Shown here: positions 7,195-15,290 of the stretch, piece by piece
Position numbering within the stretch: the first letter of the stretch is position 1
Layout of the letters: each line of letters opens with the position of its first letter
DNA from: DATFAS01 sp035254305
GTDB lineage: Bacteria; Bacillota; Bacilli; Aneurinibacillales; RAOX-1
NCBI GenBank assembly: GCA_035254305.1
Contig: DATFAS010000117.1
Location: 1 to 32,617, forward strand
Direction: 5' to 3'
DNA: 32,617 bases
Notes under the pieces: generated by a model
The model's input: the letters and a program-made list of their open reading frames with translations, nothing else
What the model was told of the DNA's origin: nothing
The model's database searches: none
Made by a program: the position numbers and the translations under genes

Positions 7195-7542
7195 TTATTT
7201 TAAAGTTAGTAAATAGTCTGCCATGACTTCTTCTTTTCCTGGTACTAAACCTTTTGGCATAGCATTCTGACCATTCTTAAGGATATTAACAATCTTCTCT
7301 TTATCTAATTTTTGTCCAATATTATGTAAGTTAGGTCCGACTTGTCCCTTAAGGTCTGCACCATGGCATCCTGCACAAGTTGATTTAGCGATTCCTTCTG
7401 CTTCTGCTGATGCTGGAGAAGCGGCTGCAGCTTCTTTCTTCTCTGGTTCATGATATACCCCTACACCAGAGAATGCTAATCCTATAGCTACGACCAAACC
7501 ACCTGTAAGTATACCTATCAAAGCTCCACTTGCTTTACTCAT
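7195..7542 (-). CDS. cccA: Membrane-anchored small cytochrome c (c-550 type)
   Basis: The product is a 115-aa monohaem cytochrome c. An N-terminal segment of about 25 hydrophobic residues (GALIGILTGGLVVAIGLAF) has no lipobox cysteine, so it acts as a membrane anchor as in c-550. An Ala/Glu-rich linker follows. The haem site CAGCH lies near residues 56-60 and the distal ligand is the methionine in NAMPKGLVPG, a block typical of CccA. It carries electrons on the outer face of the cytoplasmic membrane, probably to a terminal oxidase. The ATG at 7542 is 11 nt after AAGGAG. This points to an aerobic respiratory chain. The symbol rests on the anchor type; CccB-like c-551 proteins are lipoproteins. 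Confidence 0.82.
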   Translation of the reverse strand: MSKASGALIGILTGGLVVAIGLAFSGVGVYHEPEKKEAAAASPASAEAEGIAKSTCAGCHGADLKGQVGPNLHNIGQKLDKEKIVNILKNGQNAMPKGLVPGKEEVMADYLLTLK

Positions 7543-7610
7543 TTTCTCTTCATCTCCTTTTTTAAACTCAATATTTGTATTATAATATGATTTCCAATGT
7601 GATGGTATCT

Positions 7611-7889
7611 TTAATTAAACTCATACCGTTCCGGATTTTCCTTAATGAATTGAAGAAGTATTTCAGCCACTCTCGCAGGAAAAGATTGTTTATTTTCAAT
7701 CTCCTTCTCTGTATAGATGACCTCATATTGATCTTCTTTTTTATTCACCGAAACGATCTTGACTTGATGCTCCTTATCTAAGATATCCGCCACATGTTCA
7801 AGGGAAACTTGAGCAGCCTCATCATCAGGTCTAAGGTCCGCAACAATTTTTAATTGGAGCCAATTATTAAGAACATCATATAATGTCAT
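7611..7889 (-). CDS. Small acidic protein of unknown function
   Basis: I do not recognise this 92-aa protein. It is soluble and acidic, with no cysteine and no membrane segment. An N-terminal helix (TLYDVLNNWLQLKIVAD) leads to a helix with many acidic residues, then beta strands (VKIVSVNKKEDQYEVIYTE) and a C-terminal amphipathic helix (VAEILLQFIKENPERYEF). It lies 30 nt downstream of ylaH on the same strand and probably forms one transcription unit with it. The ATG at 7889 follows GGAGGAAGGAA. The close spacing and good ribosome binding site support it as a real gene. Confidence 0.7.
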   Translation of the reverse strand: MTLYDVLNNWLQLKIVADLRPDDEAAQVSLEHVADILDKEHQVKIVSVNKKEDQYEVIYTEKEIENKQSFPARVAEILLQFIKENPERYEFN

Positions 7890-7918
7890 GGAAAATTCCT
7901 TCCTCCATTAATAAGTAT

Positions 7919-8188
7919 TTAGGTTTCGTTTGTGTTGGAAGATCTACGTATCCGGGCAATAAATAATAATACTGCCGTCACAATCATTGCTTGAATCATC
8001 GGTAACCCAAGTACTTTTAATACTGTTAATGGTATGCACCCAATAAAAAGAAAGATGTAAATCACGATCTTTTTTAAAGGTGGAAGTTTTCTCGCAAAAC
8101 CCAATTCATAGATCACAGCAGCTAGTATGACTATAATATAAAAAGAATATGTGTCCATCCAATGCCTTAATAGGTCCAATTTCAACAC
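7919..8188 (-). CDS. ylaH: YlaH-like small membrane protein
   Basis: This 89-aa protein has three hydrophobic segments (about residues 15-28, 40-55 and 63-80). Between the first two sits the block YELGFARKLPPLKKIVIY, which fits the YlaH-like family. The function is unknown. YlaJ and YlaK lie in the same part of the window, which supports the assignment by neighbourhood. The start is poorly defined: an in-frame stop lies just upstream of GTG at 8188. The nearest purine-rich stretch, GTGGGG, overlaps it, so TTG at 8185 or 8179 is also possible. It probably shares a transcript with the 92-aa gene downstream. Confidence 0.7.
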   Translation of the reverse strand: MLKLDLLRHWMDTYSFYIIVILAAVIYELGFARKLPPLKKIVIYIFLFIGCIPLTVLKVLGLPMIQAMIVTAVLLFIARIRRSSNTNET

Positions 8189-8313
8189 CCCACTTCATAT
8201 ACTTTACAATTAATTGCTTTTTGGGACAAGTCTGTCTACAAATTAGACAAATTTCCACCTCTGCATTATGATTATACGTCCATACACGATAGAAAAGCTA
8301 CTTGCCTGAAGCA

Positions 8314-8344
8314 CAAAAAAACCAGCCCTATAGAATGGGCTAGT
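8314..8344 (-). terminator. Intrinsic terminator, minus strand
   Basis: Read on the minus strand, ACTAGCCC pairs with GGGCTGGT (one mismatch) and is followed by seven T. It lies about 90 nt beyond the stop of the gene ending at 8435, leaving a 3' untranslated stretch. Confidence 0.8.
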
Positions 8345-8434
8345 CAATTATGCTTAAAATGAGAGCTGGATAAAATCAATAAAAAGCCTTGCTGTTATCA
8401 TACCATATATGAAGCTAAAATAATGGATGAAATA

Positions 8435-9049
8435 TTAGCCAGTTTTCAGATCCATTATCTTAACTCCAGATGGGAAAGCCTCCAAAATAAATAATTGATG
8501 GGAAAGAGTGCGTAAGCGAGCATCAATTTCTATAATATCTCCTTGATTATTGCGTTGATCTAAGAGTTGGTCAATTTCAGATTTAATTACATCGATCTCT
8601 TGTTCTGCTCCCTTGTTTCGATATATCCATTCTAATTGCCCATTAAAATTCGAGTATTCATAAATTACTCTTTCCCTAATGCCCGAATTCTCTACAATTT
8701 TAACAACTGTTCCATTCTCATAATAATAGGTCATCTTAAAACCAGTATAAACTCTTCTAACGATCGCATATACTCGAAATTGCTTCATGGCCTTACGCAT
8801 AGCACAGGCTAATTTCTCGTTAAATATTTGATAGGAGCCAGAAAATTCGTAGTAAGGTTCCAACTTTTTGAAGGAGAGAGGAATTTCATCAGTATCATCA
8901 GCAACTACTACTTCACGGTCCCCGTTTTCGCAAACCTTCACCTCTGTATGAAAGTTCTCATTGCGAAAGAATTGGATAAATTGTTCGAGTTCCGCTGGCG
9001 TAACTTCCAACAAAGCCTTCACATATTCCGTCGATAACCACTGAGCCAT
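8435..9049 (-). CDS. Conserved-looking protein of unknown function
   Basis: This 204-aa soluble protein is not one I recognise. It has an N-terminal helical part (STEYVKALLEVTPAELEQFIQFF), a strand-rich middle with the tyrosine-rich VYAIVRRVYTGFKMTYYYENG, and a C-terminal helical hairpin (IDVIKSEIDQLLDQRNN... IEIDARLRTLSHQL) that may form a short coiled coil. The frame is open to 9079, but GGGGGAT lies just before ATG at 9049, which is taken as the start. It ends at its own terminator and is separated from the HAD gene by about 100 bp. No function is proposed. Confidence 0.75.
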   Translation of the reverse strand: MAQWLSTEYVKALLEVTPAELEQFIQFFRNENFHTEVKVCENGDREVVVADDTDEIPLSFKKLEPYYEFSGSYQIFNEKLACAMRKAMKQFRVYAIVRRVYTGFKMTYYYENGTVVKIVENSGIRERVIYEYSNFNGQLEWIYRNKGAEQEIDVIKSEIDQLLDQRNNQGDIIEIDARLRTLSHQLFILEAFPSGVKIMDLKTG

Positions 9050-9153
9050 GATATCCCCCACTTGGTCGATATGGTACATTTCTATTATATACCATTTTGT
9101 TTTCCATTCCTACCTTAATCTGGTAACCGTCAGATTTTCTTCACAGTTTCTAT

Positions 9154-9930
9154 TTAATTGAAAACATACTTATTTAAATAATCATAAATCCCATCCTGAT
9201 TATTGGATTTTGTAATATAATGGGCATATTCCATGACCTTACTAGGTGCATTCCCCATAACAACAGATTTACCAACTACCTTAAACATTTCAATATCATT
9301 ATGATTATCACCAAAGGCAGTAAACTGTTCTAGAGGGATGCCTGCATGAATACTGAGTCTACGTAATGCTAATGCCTTATTATCTGTACCTGAAAGCACT
9401 TCCCAAAAATTAGAAGTTGGGCTCAGTTTGATTGTTGGATCAATTCCTTCTAAACGGGCTCGGATCTCCTTACGATCACAGGACGGGATTTGCTCAATAT
9501 TATAAGCAAGTAAGTTCTTAGCGTGAATCTGCGTGTGAAAAAGACTAAAATCAAAAAGACGTATACAATGACTAACATCATTATAAGGAGTAAAATTAGA
9601 GGTACTAATTACCATTCGGTTGGTAGCGATTAAGAAGTCTGCTAAGCCAGCTACTAGCTCAATAAACTGCTTAATAAAATGGGGAGGAAGATTATTATCA
9701 TAAATAATAGTCTGATTACTAGAACGGATATGAGAGCCATTCCCACAAATGATATAATCCACCCATGGTGATATTTGTTTGAATATAGGTTCTGTACAAG
9801 CCCACGTTCGACCGGTACAAAGAGCAACAGGATGCCCACTCTCATTTAATTTCTGAAGGCTTAAAAGTGTGTTGGGAAGGATCTCTTCTTGACTACTTAA
9901 CAAGGTGCCATCAATATCAAATACAAACAT
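9154..9930 (-). CDS. Cof-type HAD-superfamily phosphatase
   Basis: This is a 258-aa HAD hydrolase of the Cof/type IIB group. Motif I is DIDGTLLS (nucleophile D4, general acid D6), followed by LCTGRT for motif II and the late metal motif GDNHNDIEMF. The cap domain lies between about residues 80 and 190. Members dephosphorylate sugar phosphates, phosphorylated cofactors or nucleotides in the cytoplasm with broad specificity, so no substrate is assigned. ATG at 9930 is directly after CGGAG. An in-frame stop sits 9 nt upstream, so no earlier start exists; translation may rely on GTGAG further up. It is followed by nothing on the same strand before the gene ending at 8435. Confidence 0.85.
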   Translation of the reverse strand: MFVFDIDGTLLSSQEEILPNTLLSLQKLNESGHPVALCTGRTWACTEPIFKQISPWVDYIICGNGSHIRSSNQTIIYDNNLPPHFIKQFIELVAGLADFLIATNRMVISTSNFTPYNDVSHCIRLFDFSLFHTQIHAKNLLAYNIEQIPSCDRKEIRARLEGIDPTIKLSPTSNFWEVLSGTDNKALALRRLSIHAGIPLEQFTAFGDNHNDIEMFKVVGKSVVMGNAPSKVMEYAHYITKSNNQDGIYDYLNKYVFN

Positions 9931-10020
9931 CTCCGTTCAACTCACTTTGTTTTTAACACTATCATATTTATCCCTTCCTAGCAATGGCTCAATCTCCTTT
10001 AACAAAGCCCATTTTTTCTA

Positions 10021-10126
10021 AAGAAAACTTGGCTGGCGCCTAGCCTTTAGGCGCAGGTGGCAGCCTAGTTGCCCTTATGCGGGGACGGAATTCAAATTAT
10101 TTATAAATTCCTATACGCCAAAAAAA
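10021..10126. repeat. Structured dispersed repeat, copy A
   Basis: This intergenic element begins AAGAAAACTTGGCTGGCGCC and contains nested inverted repeats. An outer GGCTG/CAGCC pair (10031-10035 with 10061-10065) encloses a perfect 7-bp hairpin GCGCCTA/TAGGCGC. The shared core TAGTTGCCCTTATGC follows at 10066-10080. Related copies lie at 15116-15216 and 19458-19657. It has no ORF. It lies between the HAD gene and the terminator of the DUF4446 gene. Confidence 0.8.
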
Positions 10127-10161
10127 CAAAACAGAAGGTTCAAGATTGAACCTTCTGTTTT
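10121..10161 (-). terminator. Terminator overlapping the DUF4446 stop codon
   Basis: A long stem (about 10127-10143 with 10146-10161) includes the stop codon at 10140-10142. On the minus strand it is followed by TTTGTTTTTTT-like sequence. The arms may pair fully only with a few loop bases opened. Confidence 0.85.
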
Positions 10162-10634
10162 GCCTGTTTTATCGCTTCATTTTCTTCTTCTGTCAAATGA
10201 TACTTGGATAACCCATTTTCAATGGGTTTTGCGTAAACTCTCGATTCTTCTCGCCCATAAATACTTGTCAATACAAATCCAGTGGAGGAATGATCTAAGA
10301 AGGCAACGGAGAAGCTTAAGTCACTCCCTTCGTGAGCAAATGCATTAAATCGAACAATTCCTACATTCCCCTTCTTTAACTTGATGGCTTCATCTAATAA
10401 AGAAATTTGTTGCTGAATACTACTAAATTCTTGCTCCACATTTCCTAATCGATCCAACCATTGTTGAGTTACCTCTTCCATATTCCCTTCCGAAACTCCG
10501 TTTGATAATTGATTAAATAATTTTCGTATTTTACGAAAACGAGCACCAAGGACAAGTAAATAAACGAGAACAATTACTAAAATAATAAGTTGTCCTATTA
10601 CAACTCCAATCCAAACATTTATATCCAAGTCCAA
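10140..10634 (-). CDS. DUF4446 family membrane-anchored protein
   Basis: A 164-aa protein with one N-terminal membrane segment (about residues 8-30, VWIGVVIGQLIILVIVLVYL), then a basic stretch and a coiled-coil region. The C-terminal domain carries the DUF4446 signature VGIVRFNAFAHEGSDLSFSVAFLD, then GFVLTSIYGREESRVYAKPI. The function is unknown; the domain is common in Gram-positive bacteria. The frame is open to 10688, but the upstream residues are unlike the family. GGTGGAG lies 7 nt before TTG at 10634, which starts the protein just before its membrane anchor. The terminator overlaps the stop codon. Confidence 0.83.
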   Translation of the reverse strand: MDLDINVWIGVVIGQLIILVIVLVYLLVLGARFRKIRKLFNQLSNGVSEGNMEEVTQQWLDRLGNVEQEFSSIQQQISLLDEAIKLKKGNVGIVRFNAFAHEGSDLSFSVAFLDHSSTGFVLTSIYGREESRVYAKPIENGLSKYHLTEEENEAIKQAKQKVQS

Positions 10635-10818
10635 CAATCTTCTCCACCCCCAAAAGCATTCGACTCTAAATAGTCTTTGACGTCCCACGAATTGAAATGC
10701 ATGGAATCAATATTATGTATGTACAAAAAGATACCATATCGACCATAGCTTTTGTATCGAAAAACAAAAAAAAGGAGAATAAAGGAATACCTTCTTCCTC
10801 ATCCACCTTTTAAACCGC

Positions 10819-11418
10819 TTACATTTCTAACATTAACATCTCAATTCGTAATTTATCTAAAATTTCCTTATATTGTTCAATCATATGTTGGTTTCCTAGA
10901 TGAATAGCTTCAAACAGACAAGCAAGAGCATAATCTAGTTCTAGCCTTAATATTGGAATTCTCTCTTCAGCATCCTGTCGCTTAAAGGCCTCGATGACTT
11001 GATTAAGTGAAATCGTACATTCCTTTTCAAATAAAACCTTCTTCTGCGGCCCCTTAATCTGAACGATTCGGACAGGCTCACCATAACGAATGTTCTGAAC
11101 GACAAGTAAATCATTCGTAATGAACTTCATGATGGCGTGGCCCTTCATTTGTTGGATATATTTTTGAAATACGTCAGAAAAGCGAGGATCCTTAATGTTG
11201 TAGCTTTTATTCCGTAGACGGTAGAACTTACCATCTCGATCGAAGTGAAGACGCTGAGTAATATTTTCTGTTTGAACGGAAAGGGTAAAAAGCTTGCGGG
11301 TTTCTCTCCAGGAAACGGGAATACCGACTTCTAAAAGCTCCTGAACCATACCATGTATCTGATATTGTTCAAACTGTAATGATATATCACTATATTCAAT
11401 TTCTTCATAGGTCTTCAT
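10819..11418 (-). CDS. Protein of unknown function, 199 aa
   Basis: I do not recognise this protein. The N-terminal half is mixed strand and helix (SVQTENITQRLHFDRDGKFYRLRN), and the C-terminal third is helical (LRLELDYALACLFEAIHLGNQHMIEQYKEILDKLRIEMLMLE). It has one cysteine, no membrane segment and no known catalytic motif. The start at 11418 is well set by GGAGG and 7 nt of spacing. It lies divergent from yktB. A local A-rich run downstream could terminate it, but no clear hairpin is seen. Confidence 0.72.
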   Translation of the reverse strand: MKTYEEIEYSDISLQFEQYQIHGMVQELLEVGIPVSWRETRKLFTLSVQTENITQRLHFDRDGKFYRLRNKSYNIKDPRFSDVFQKYIQQMKGHAIMKFITNDLLVVQNIRYGEPVRIVQIKGPQKKVLFEKECTISLNQVIEAFKRQDAEERIPILRLELDYALACLFEAIHLGNQHMIEQYKEILDKLRIEMLMLEM

Positions 11419-11541
11419 ACCTCATCCTCCACAACATACTAAATTTTCTGAAAGGAGTATATACATCGATAATATTAGGAATAAACGAAAAAATCAAGTA
11501 AAAGTTTCTTGAATGAATATCCACTTCATGGAAGTTACTGT

Positions 11542-11570
11542 TTGTCTTATAACTATATGACTTATATAAT
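11542..11570 (+). promoter_or_regulatory. Sigma-A-type promoter of yktB
   Basis: TTGTCT (11542-11547), a 17-nt spacer and a perfect TATAAT (11565-11570) lie 40 nt upstream of the preferred yktB start. Confidence 0.7.
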
Positions 11571-11610
11571 AAATTTATGAAAAATGGTCACCCTAGGAGG
11601 TTTAACATTT

Positions 11611-12252
11611 ATGAATTTCCCCGGCTTTACAGATGAAGATTTTAACGTCTTTACCCTCGATGGACTTGACAATCGAATGAATGGTATAAAACAGGTTCTA
11701 CGCCCCAAGCTTGAACACCTAGGTAGCTATTTCTCTCCCTTACTCTCTACCCTTTCGGGGGATGAGATGTTTTATCACGTAGCAAAACATGCTAGACGGA
11801 CAGTAAACCCACCTAAGGATACTTGGGTAGCTTGGGCAGCCAATAAACGTGGATACAAGATGCTTCCCCACTTCCAGGTAGGACTATGGAGAACTCATTT
11901 GTTTGTTTGGTTTGCGATTATTTATGAAGCCCAAGCTAGAGTTCAATTTGCAAAATCGATGCTTACTAGGGCAACTGAGATCCACCAGATGGTTCCCAAC
12001 CACTTCTATTGGTCTTGGGACCATATGCGGCCTGAAGAGATTTTACACCAAAGTCTTACTATACCAGATCTAGAAGAAGCATTTGTAAAGCTGCGTGATA
12101 CGAAGAAAGCAGAGGTTCTTTGTGGTATCCTTATTGATCGTGATGACCCAATCTTAAGGCAACCAGACGCCTTAGTATATAAAATAGAGGAAACACTTAA
12201 GATCCTTCTTCCCCTATACAAAATCAGTCAGGATACAATCTTCACCAGATAA
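11611..12252 (+). CDS. yktB: DUF1054/UPF0637 family protein (YktB)
   Basis: The 213-aa product matches the YktB family: MNFPGFTDEDFNVFTLDGLD at the N-terminus, then the conserved aromatic stretch KRGYKMLPHFQVGLWRTHLFVWFAIIYE in the middle. The function is unknown; the family is soluble and found mostly in Bacillales and lactic acid bacteria. The frame opens at 11584, but AGGAGG (11595-11600) lies inside that extension, 10 nt before ATG at 11611, which must be the true start. The promoter at 11542-11570 agrees with this. It is followed by speA in the same direction, the pairing also seen in B. subtilis (speA-yktA-yktB region). Confidence 0.88.
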   Translation: MNFPGFTDEDFNVFTLDGLDNRMNGIKQVLRPKLEHLGSYFSPLLSTLSGDEMFYHVAKHARRTVNPPKDTWVAWAANKRGYKMLPHFQVGLWRTHLFVWFAIIYEAQARVQFAKSMLTRATEIHQMVPNHFYWSWDHMRPEEILHQSLTIPDLEEAFVKLRDTKKAEVLCGILIDRDDPILRQPDALVYKIEETLKILLPLYKISQDTIFTR

Positions 12253-12297
12253 TGGTGGAGATTTATAAAATTGGCTGAGTAAAAGCTAAAGAAAATA

Positions 12298-12327
12298 TTG
12301 TTGAATCCCTACAAATTTTGATATACT
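12298..12327 (+). promoter_or_regulatory. Probable promoter of speA
   Basis: TTGTTG (12298-12303), an 18-nt spacer and TATACT (12322-12327) precede the speA start by 34 nt. Confidence 0.55.
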
Positions 12328-12361
12328 CAATTTTGTTGTAATTTGGATTGGGGGGATTTCT

Positions 12362-13822
12362 ATGGATCAAACACAAACCCCGCTCTTTTCGGGTTTATTA
12401 TCACATATTAAACGGGACCCGATTCAGTTCCATATTCCCGGACATAAAAAAGGGCAAGGCATGAATCAAGAGTTTCGTGATTTTATTGGAAAAAATGCGC
12501 TATCCATTGATTTAATTAACATTGCTCCACTTGATGATCTTCATCATCCTAAGGGAATGATTTTAGAAGCGGAGAAATTAGCGGCTGAAGCTTTTGGTGC
12601 AGATTTTACTTATTTTTCGGTTCAAGGAACAAGTGGTGCTATTATGGCTATGGTCATGGCAGTTTGTTCTCCAGGAGACAAGATTATCGTTCCACGTAAT
12701 ATTCATAAATCAGTCATGTCAGCGATTATCTTTGCGGGGGCTACTCCAATTTTTGTTCACCCAGTTATGGACCAAAAACTTGGTATCTCCCACGGGATCA
12801 CCACCGAATCCGTTCGTAAAGCACTTGAAAGACATCCTGATGCTAAAGGTGTTCTCGTAATCAATCCAACCTATTTCGGTGTTTCGGCTGACTTAGCTGC
12901 GATTGTAAAAGTTGCCCATGAATTCGATATCCCTGTTTTAGTAGATGAAGCACATGGTGTTCATATTCATTTTCATGAAGATCTTCCCATTTCTGCTATG
13001 CAAGCTGGAGCAGACATGGCTGCTACGAGTGTGCATAAGCTTGGTGGTTCACTTACCCAAACATCAATCCTGAACATACGAGAAGGGTTAGTCTCTGCTA
13101 GCCATGTGAAATCCATAATTAGTATGTTAACAACGACTTCAACCTCTTATATACTACTTGCTTCCTTGGACACGGCTCGAAAGCAGTTAGCTATCTACGG
13201 ACATGAAATGATGGATGAAACAATTCAACTAGCTGAAATTGCGCGACGCGAACTTAATCATATTCCAGGTATTTATTGTGTTGGAAAAGAAATTCTAGGT
13301 GAACCTGCAACCTACGGAATAGACCCAACTAAATTAATTATTCATGTGAAAGATCTTGGAATCACCGGCTATGATGTAGAAAAGTGGTTACGTGCACATT
13401 ACAATATTGAAGTTGAATTAAGTGATATGTACAATATTTTATGTATCGTTACACCAGGCGATAATGATGAAACGATTCGGATATTAGTTCAGGCAATGGG
13501 AGATCTATCAAAGGAATGTAATACTGACAAAAAGATAAATGCTGTGAAAGTAACGCTTCCTAAGATTCCTGCTCTTGCTTTAACTCCAAGGGATGCATTC
13601 TATTCTGAAACAGAAATCATCCCTCTCACTGAATCACAAGGGCGGATCATTGCTGAATTCATCATGATTTATCCCCCTGGAATTCCGATCTTCTTGCCAG
13701 GAGAGATCATTACACAAGAAAACATTAATTATATTCTTGAGAATCTAAAGGCTGGTTTACCAGTCCAAGGTCCGGAAGACGAAAGCATTGAAACCATCCG
13801 AGTGATTGCACCAATCGAATAG
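12362..13822 (+). CDS. speA: Orn/Lys/Arg-type PLP-dependent decarboxylase (SpeA)
   Basis: This 486-aa enzyme belongs to the fold-type I Orn/Lys/Arg decarboxylases of Gram-positive bacteria. In B. subtilis, SpeA converts arginine to agmatine, the first step to spermidine. The opening motif FHIPGHKKGQG, the cofactor-binding VDEAHGVH (D195) and the Schiff-base lysine in TSVHKLGGS (K226) are all present. The C-terminal domain with IYPPGIPIFLPGE is intact. Length matches SpeA (about 490 aa). Lysine or ornithine as substrate cannot be excluded from sequence. GGGGGGAT lies about 6 nt before ATG. The adjacency to yktB matches the speA locus of Bacillus. A clean terminator follows. Confidence 0.88.
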   Translation: MDQTQTPLFSGLLSHIKRDPIQFHIPGHKKGQGMNQEFRDFIGKNALSIDLINIAPLDDLHHPKGMILEAEKLAAEAFGADFTYFSVQGTSGAIMAMVMAVCSPGDKIIVPRNIHKSVMSAIIFAGATPIFVHPVMDQKLGISHGITTESVRKALERHPDAKGVLVINPTYFGVSADLAAIVKVAHEFDIPVLVDEAHGVHIHFHEDLPISAMQAGADMAATSVHKLGGSLTQTSILNIREGLVSASHVKSIISMLTTTSTSYILLASLDTARKQLAIYGHEMMDETIQLAEIARRELNHIPGIYCVGKEILGEPATYGIDPTKLIIHVKDLGITGYDVEKWLRAHYNIEVELSDMYNILCIVTPGDNDETIRILVQAMGDLSKECNTDKKINAVKVTLPKIPALALTPRDAFYSETEIIPLTESQGRIIAEFIMIYPPGIPIFLPGEIITQENINYILENLKAGLPVQGPEDESIETIRVIAPIE

Positions 13823-13842
13823 TCTTATTGTTCTATAAAGTT

Positions 13843-13866
13843 AAAGCCACCTTGTAGGTGGCTTTT
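13843..13866 (+). terminator. Intrinsic terminator of speA
   Basis: Stem AAAGCCACC (13843-13851) with GGTGGCTTT (13857-13865), loop TTGTA, then T-rich sequence. Confidence 0.9.
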
Positions 13867-13900
13867 CTCAATGATTCATTTATGCATCTAATGAAAAACA

Positions 13901-13942
13901 AAAGAATCCTCTTGCACTCCCCTAAGGGCAAAAGGATTCTTT
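13901..13942 (-). terminator. Terminator of the MarR-family gene
   Basis: AAAGAATCCT (13901-13910) pairs with AGGATTCTTT (13933-13942). Inner pairing is also present. On the minus strand it runs into TTTGTTTTT-like sequence. Confidence 0.85.
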
Positions 13943-13952
13943 CATTAATCTT

Positions 13953-14471
13953 TTAGGAAATTTCCTTTACCTTCTCTTCACTTTCTTTAATCCACCTAAC
14001 CTTCTCTTCACCATGCAACTCTTGGGCTAAGAACGCTAGACATTCAAAGAATAAATTTGTTACATTTGGGCCAAACTTCTCTTTAAAGCTCTCCAATGCC
14101 TTCGTAATATGGAAATGATCCAAGGCTTGGACACGACTATCCTCGATGATTCGTTTTCCCTGTTCGGTAAGGAATACATTAACAACTCTTCCATCTTTAT
14201 CGCTCTTCTCGATCGTGATTAGATCCTTCTCCATCATCTTCTTTACGTGAATGACAACAGAAGACGGATGCCAGAATGTCCATTCAGCAATTTGTGTGAC
14301 ACGGACCCCTTCATAGCTATAGACAATCCACAAAATGTTTAACTGAACAGCTGAATCTAGATCGAGTCTCTTCGCAGCAGCTTCCCAGTCATCCTTGTTA
14401 ACCACTGAAATTGCGCGGAACAGATTCAGTGCTTCATGCAATTGACGGACTCGAGCTTGTGTATCTTCCAT
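13953..14471 (-). CDS. MarR-family transcriptional regulator (Hpr/ScoC-like)
   Basis: A 172-aa winged-helix regulator. The core reads LNILWIVYSYEGVRVTQIAEWTFWHPSSVVIHVKKMMEKDLI for the DNA-binding helices. The wing is EKSDKDGRVVNVFLTEQGK. Flanking N- and C-terminal helices would form the dimer interface. It resembles B. subtilis Hpr (ScoC) in the layout ILWIVYxxxGxxxxxIAxxxxxHPSS, but it is shorter and I do not claim orthology. Hpr represses protease and sporulation genes in stationary phase. ATG at 14471 follows AGGAG. An A+T-rich inverted repeat at 14537-14565 could be its own operator. Divergent from the DUF1885 gene. Confidence 0.8.
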   Translation of the reverse strand: MEDTQARVRQLHEALNLFRAISVVNKDDWEAAAKRLDLDSAVQLNILWIVYSYEGVRVTQIAEWTFWHPSSVVIHVKKMMEKDLITIEKSDKDGRVVNVFLTEQGKRIIEDSRVQALDHFHITKALESFKEKFGPNVTNLFFECLAFLAQELHGEEKVRWIKESEEKVKEIS

Positions 14472-14536
14472 TTTTTCTCCTCACCTTACATAGCGTAGAA
14501 TTCGCAAAAATGTATATTCTAAACATTATCCTTTGT

Positions 14537-14565
14537 AAATATACTATTATGTTTATTGTATATTT
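14537..14565. promoter_or_regulatory. Possible operator upstream of the MarR-family gene
   Basis: AAATATAC (14537-14544) and GTATATTT (14558-14565) form an 8-bp perfect inverted repeat, 13 nt apart, in the divergent region. It could bind the adjacent MarR dimer. A+T-rich composition makes chance possible. Confidence 0.35.
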
Positions 14566-14618
14566 TTCTAAAAATTTAGTCAACCATTTTTCTTCGTTTA
14601 TTTCATGCCATCCCTTTA

Positions 14619-14647
14619 TTGTCAAAGGACTTTTAGAATGCTAATAT
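14619..14647 (+). promoter_or_regulatory. Sigma-A-type promoter of the DUF1885 gene
   Basis: TTGTCA (14619-14624), a 17-nt spacer and TAATAT (14642-14647) lie 33 nt before the TTG start. Confidence 0.6.
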
Positions 14648-14679
14648 GAGGGGTAGTAGAATTAGGAGGGGGAGTTAAA

Positions 14680-15102
14680 TTGGGTAAGAGTGCATTCATT
14701 AAATTAGTAAAAGAATCAGCTGTCCAGGAAGTGACACTGAATGATATAAAAGAAAAACTGAATCATTACATAGATATGACAAAGAAAACTGGCGAGCAGC
14801 TATCCTGGGGTTTTGCCGACGCAGCATTCCCCTATTCGGTTATTGAAAAACGAGAAGCTTCAGGGCAATGGTTCTACTTGAAAGGAAATGATCCTAAGCT
14901 TTACAAGTATATTCTTGTTGGAGTAGGTCAAGAAGAAAACGAGGATGGCAAGACTAATTATATCCAAGTGGTTCTTCCAGAAGATAGTACTCACGGTGAT
15001 ATGGGTAAAGCTAATGAATTCTGTAAATACCTAGCTAAAGATTATAAGGGAGAACTTCATCTATTTAACAGTAGGGTAATGTATTATTATCCAAGAAAAT
15101 AA
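14680..15102 (+). CDS. DUF1885 family protein
   Basis: The 140-aa product matches the DUF1885 family of Bacillales: SAFIKLVKESAVQEVTLNDIKEKL at the N-terminus, then the aromatic YILVGVG and VVLPEDSTHGDMGKANEFCKYLAKDYKGELHLFN. A structure has been solved for the Geobacillus member, but its function is unknown. The start is TTG at 14680, preceded by AGGAGGGGG with 7 nt of spacing; no ATG fits better. The protein is soluble. It lies divergent from the MarR gene, which might regulate it, and is followed by repeat copy B. Confidence 0.82.
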   Translation: MGKSAFIKLVKESAVQEVTLNDIKEKLNHYIDMTKKTGEQLSWGFADAAFPYSVIEKREASGQWFYLKGNDPKLYKYILVGVGQEENEDGKTNYIQVVLPEDSTHGDMGKANEFCKYLAKDYKGELHLFNSRVMYYYPRK

Positions 15103-15115
15103 TTATTCAAAAGTA

Positions 15116-15216
15116 GGCTGTCACCTTCTTCAAGCCTTAGACGAAAGTGACAGCCTAGTTGCCCTTATGCCGAATCCGAAAGTAATTAAAAACTTATACC
15201 TATCCGCTAAAAAAAA
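15116..15216. repeat. Structured dispersed repeat, copy B
   Basis: The outer stem here is perfect: GGCTGTCAC (15116-15124) with GTGACAGCC (15147-15155). The core TAGTTGCCCTTATGC (15156-15170) is identical to copy A. The 3' part, with AAAACTTATAC and TATCCGCT, matches copy C. Sequence inside the outer stem differs from copy A while pairing is kept. It lies between DUF1885 and the terminator of DUF4912. Confidence 0.78.
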
Positions 15217-15266
15217 TCATCTTGCTAGATAAAAGGATTCACACACTCTTAAGTAGCAAGATGATT
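15215..15266 (-). terminator. Long-loop terminator of the DUF4912 gene
   Basis: AATCATCTTGCTA (15215-15227) pairs with TAGCAAGATGATT (15254-15266) around a 26-nt loop. The minus strand then runs through a T tract that coincides with the A-rich end of repeat copy B. Confidence 0.8.
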
Positions 15267-15290
15267 ATTATAAAAAGTCACAAACTTACC

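Noticed and set aside
8106..8258. Short minus-strand frame with cysteine motif (EICLICRQTCPKK) overlapping the start of ylaH
   Set aside because: It needs a GTG without a usable ribosome binding site and most of it runs out of frame through ylaH. It could be a decayed remnant, but there is not enough to call a gene.
10715..10815. Short plus-strand frame in the gap before the 199-aa gene
   Set aside because: It has no ribosome binding site and low-complexity composition.
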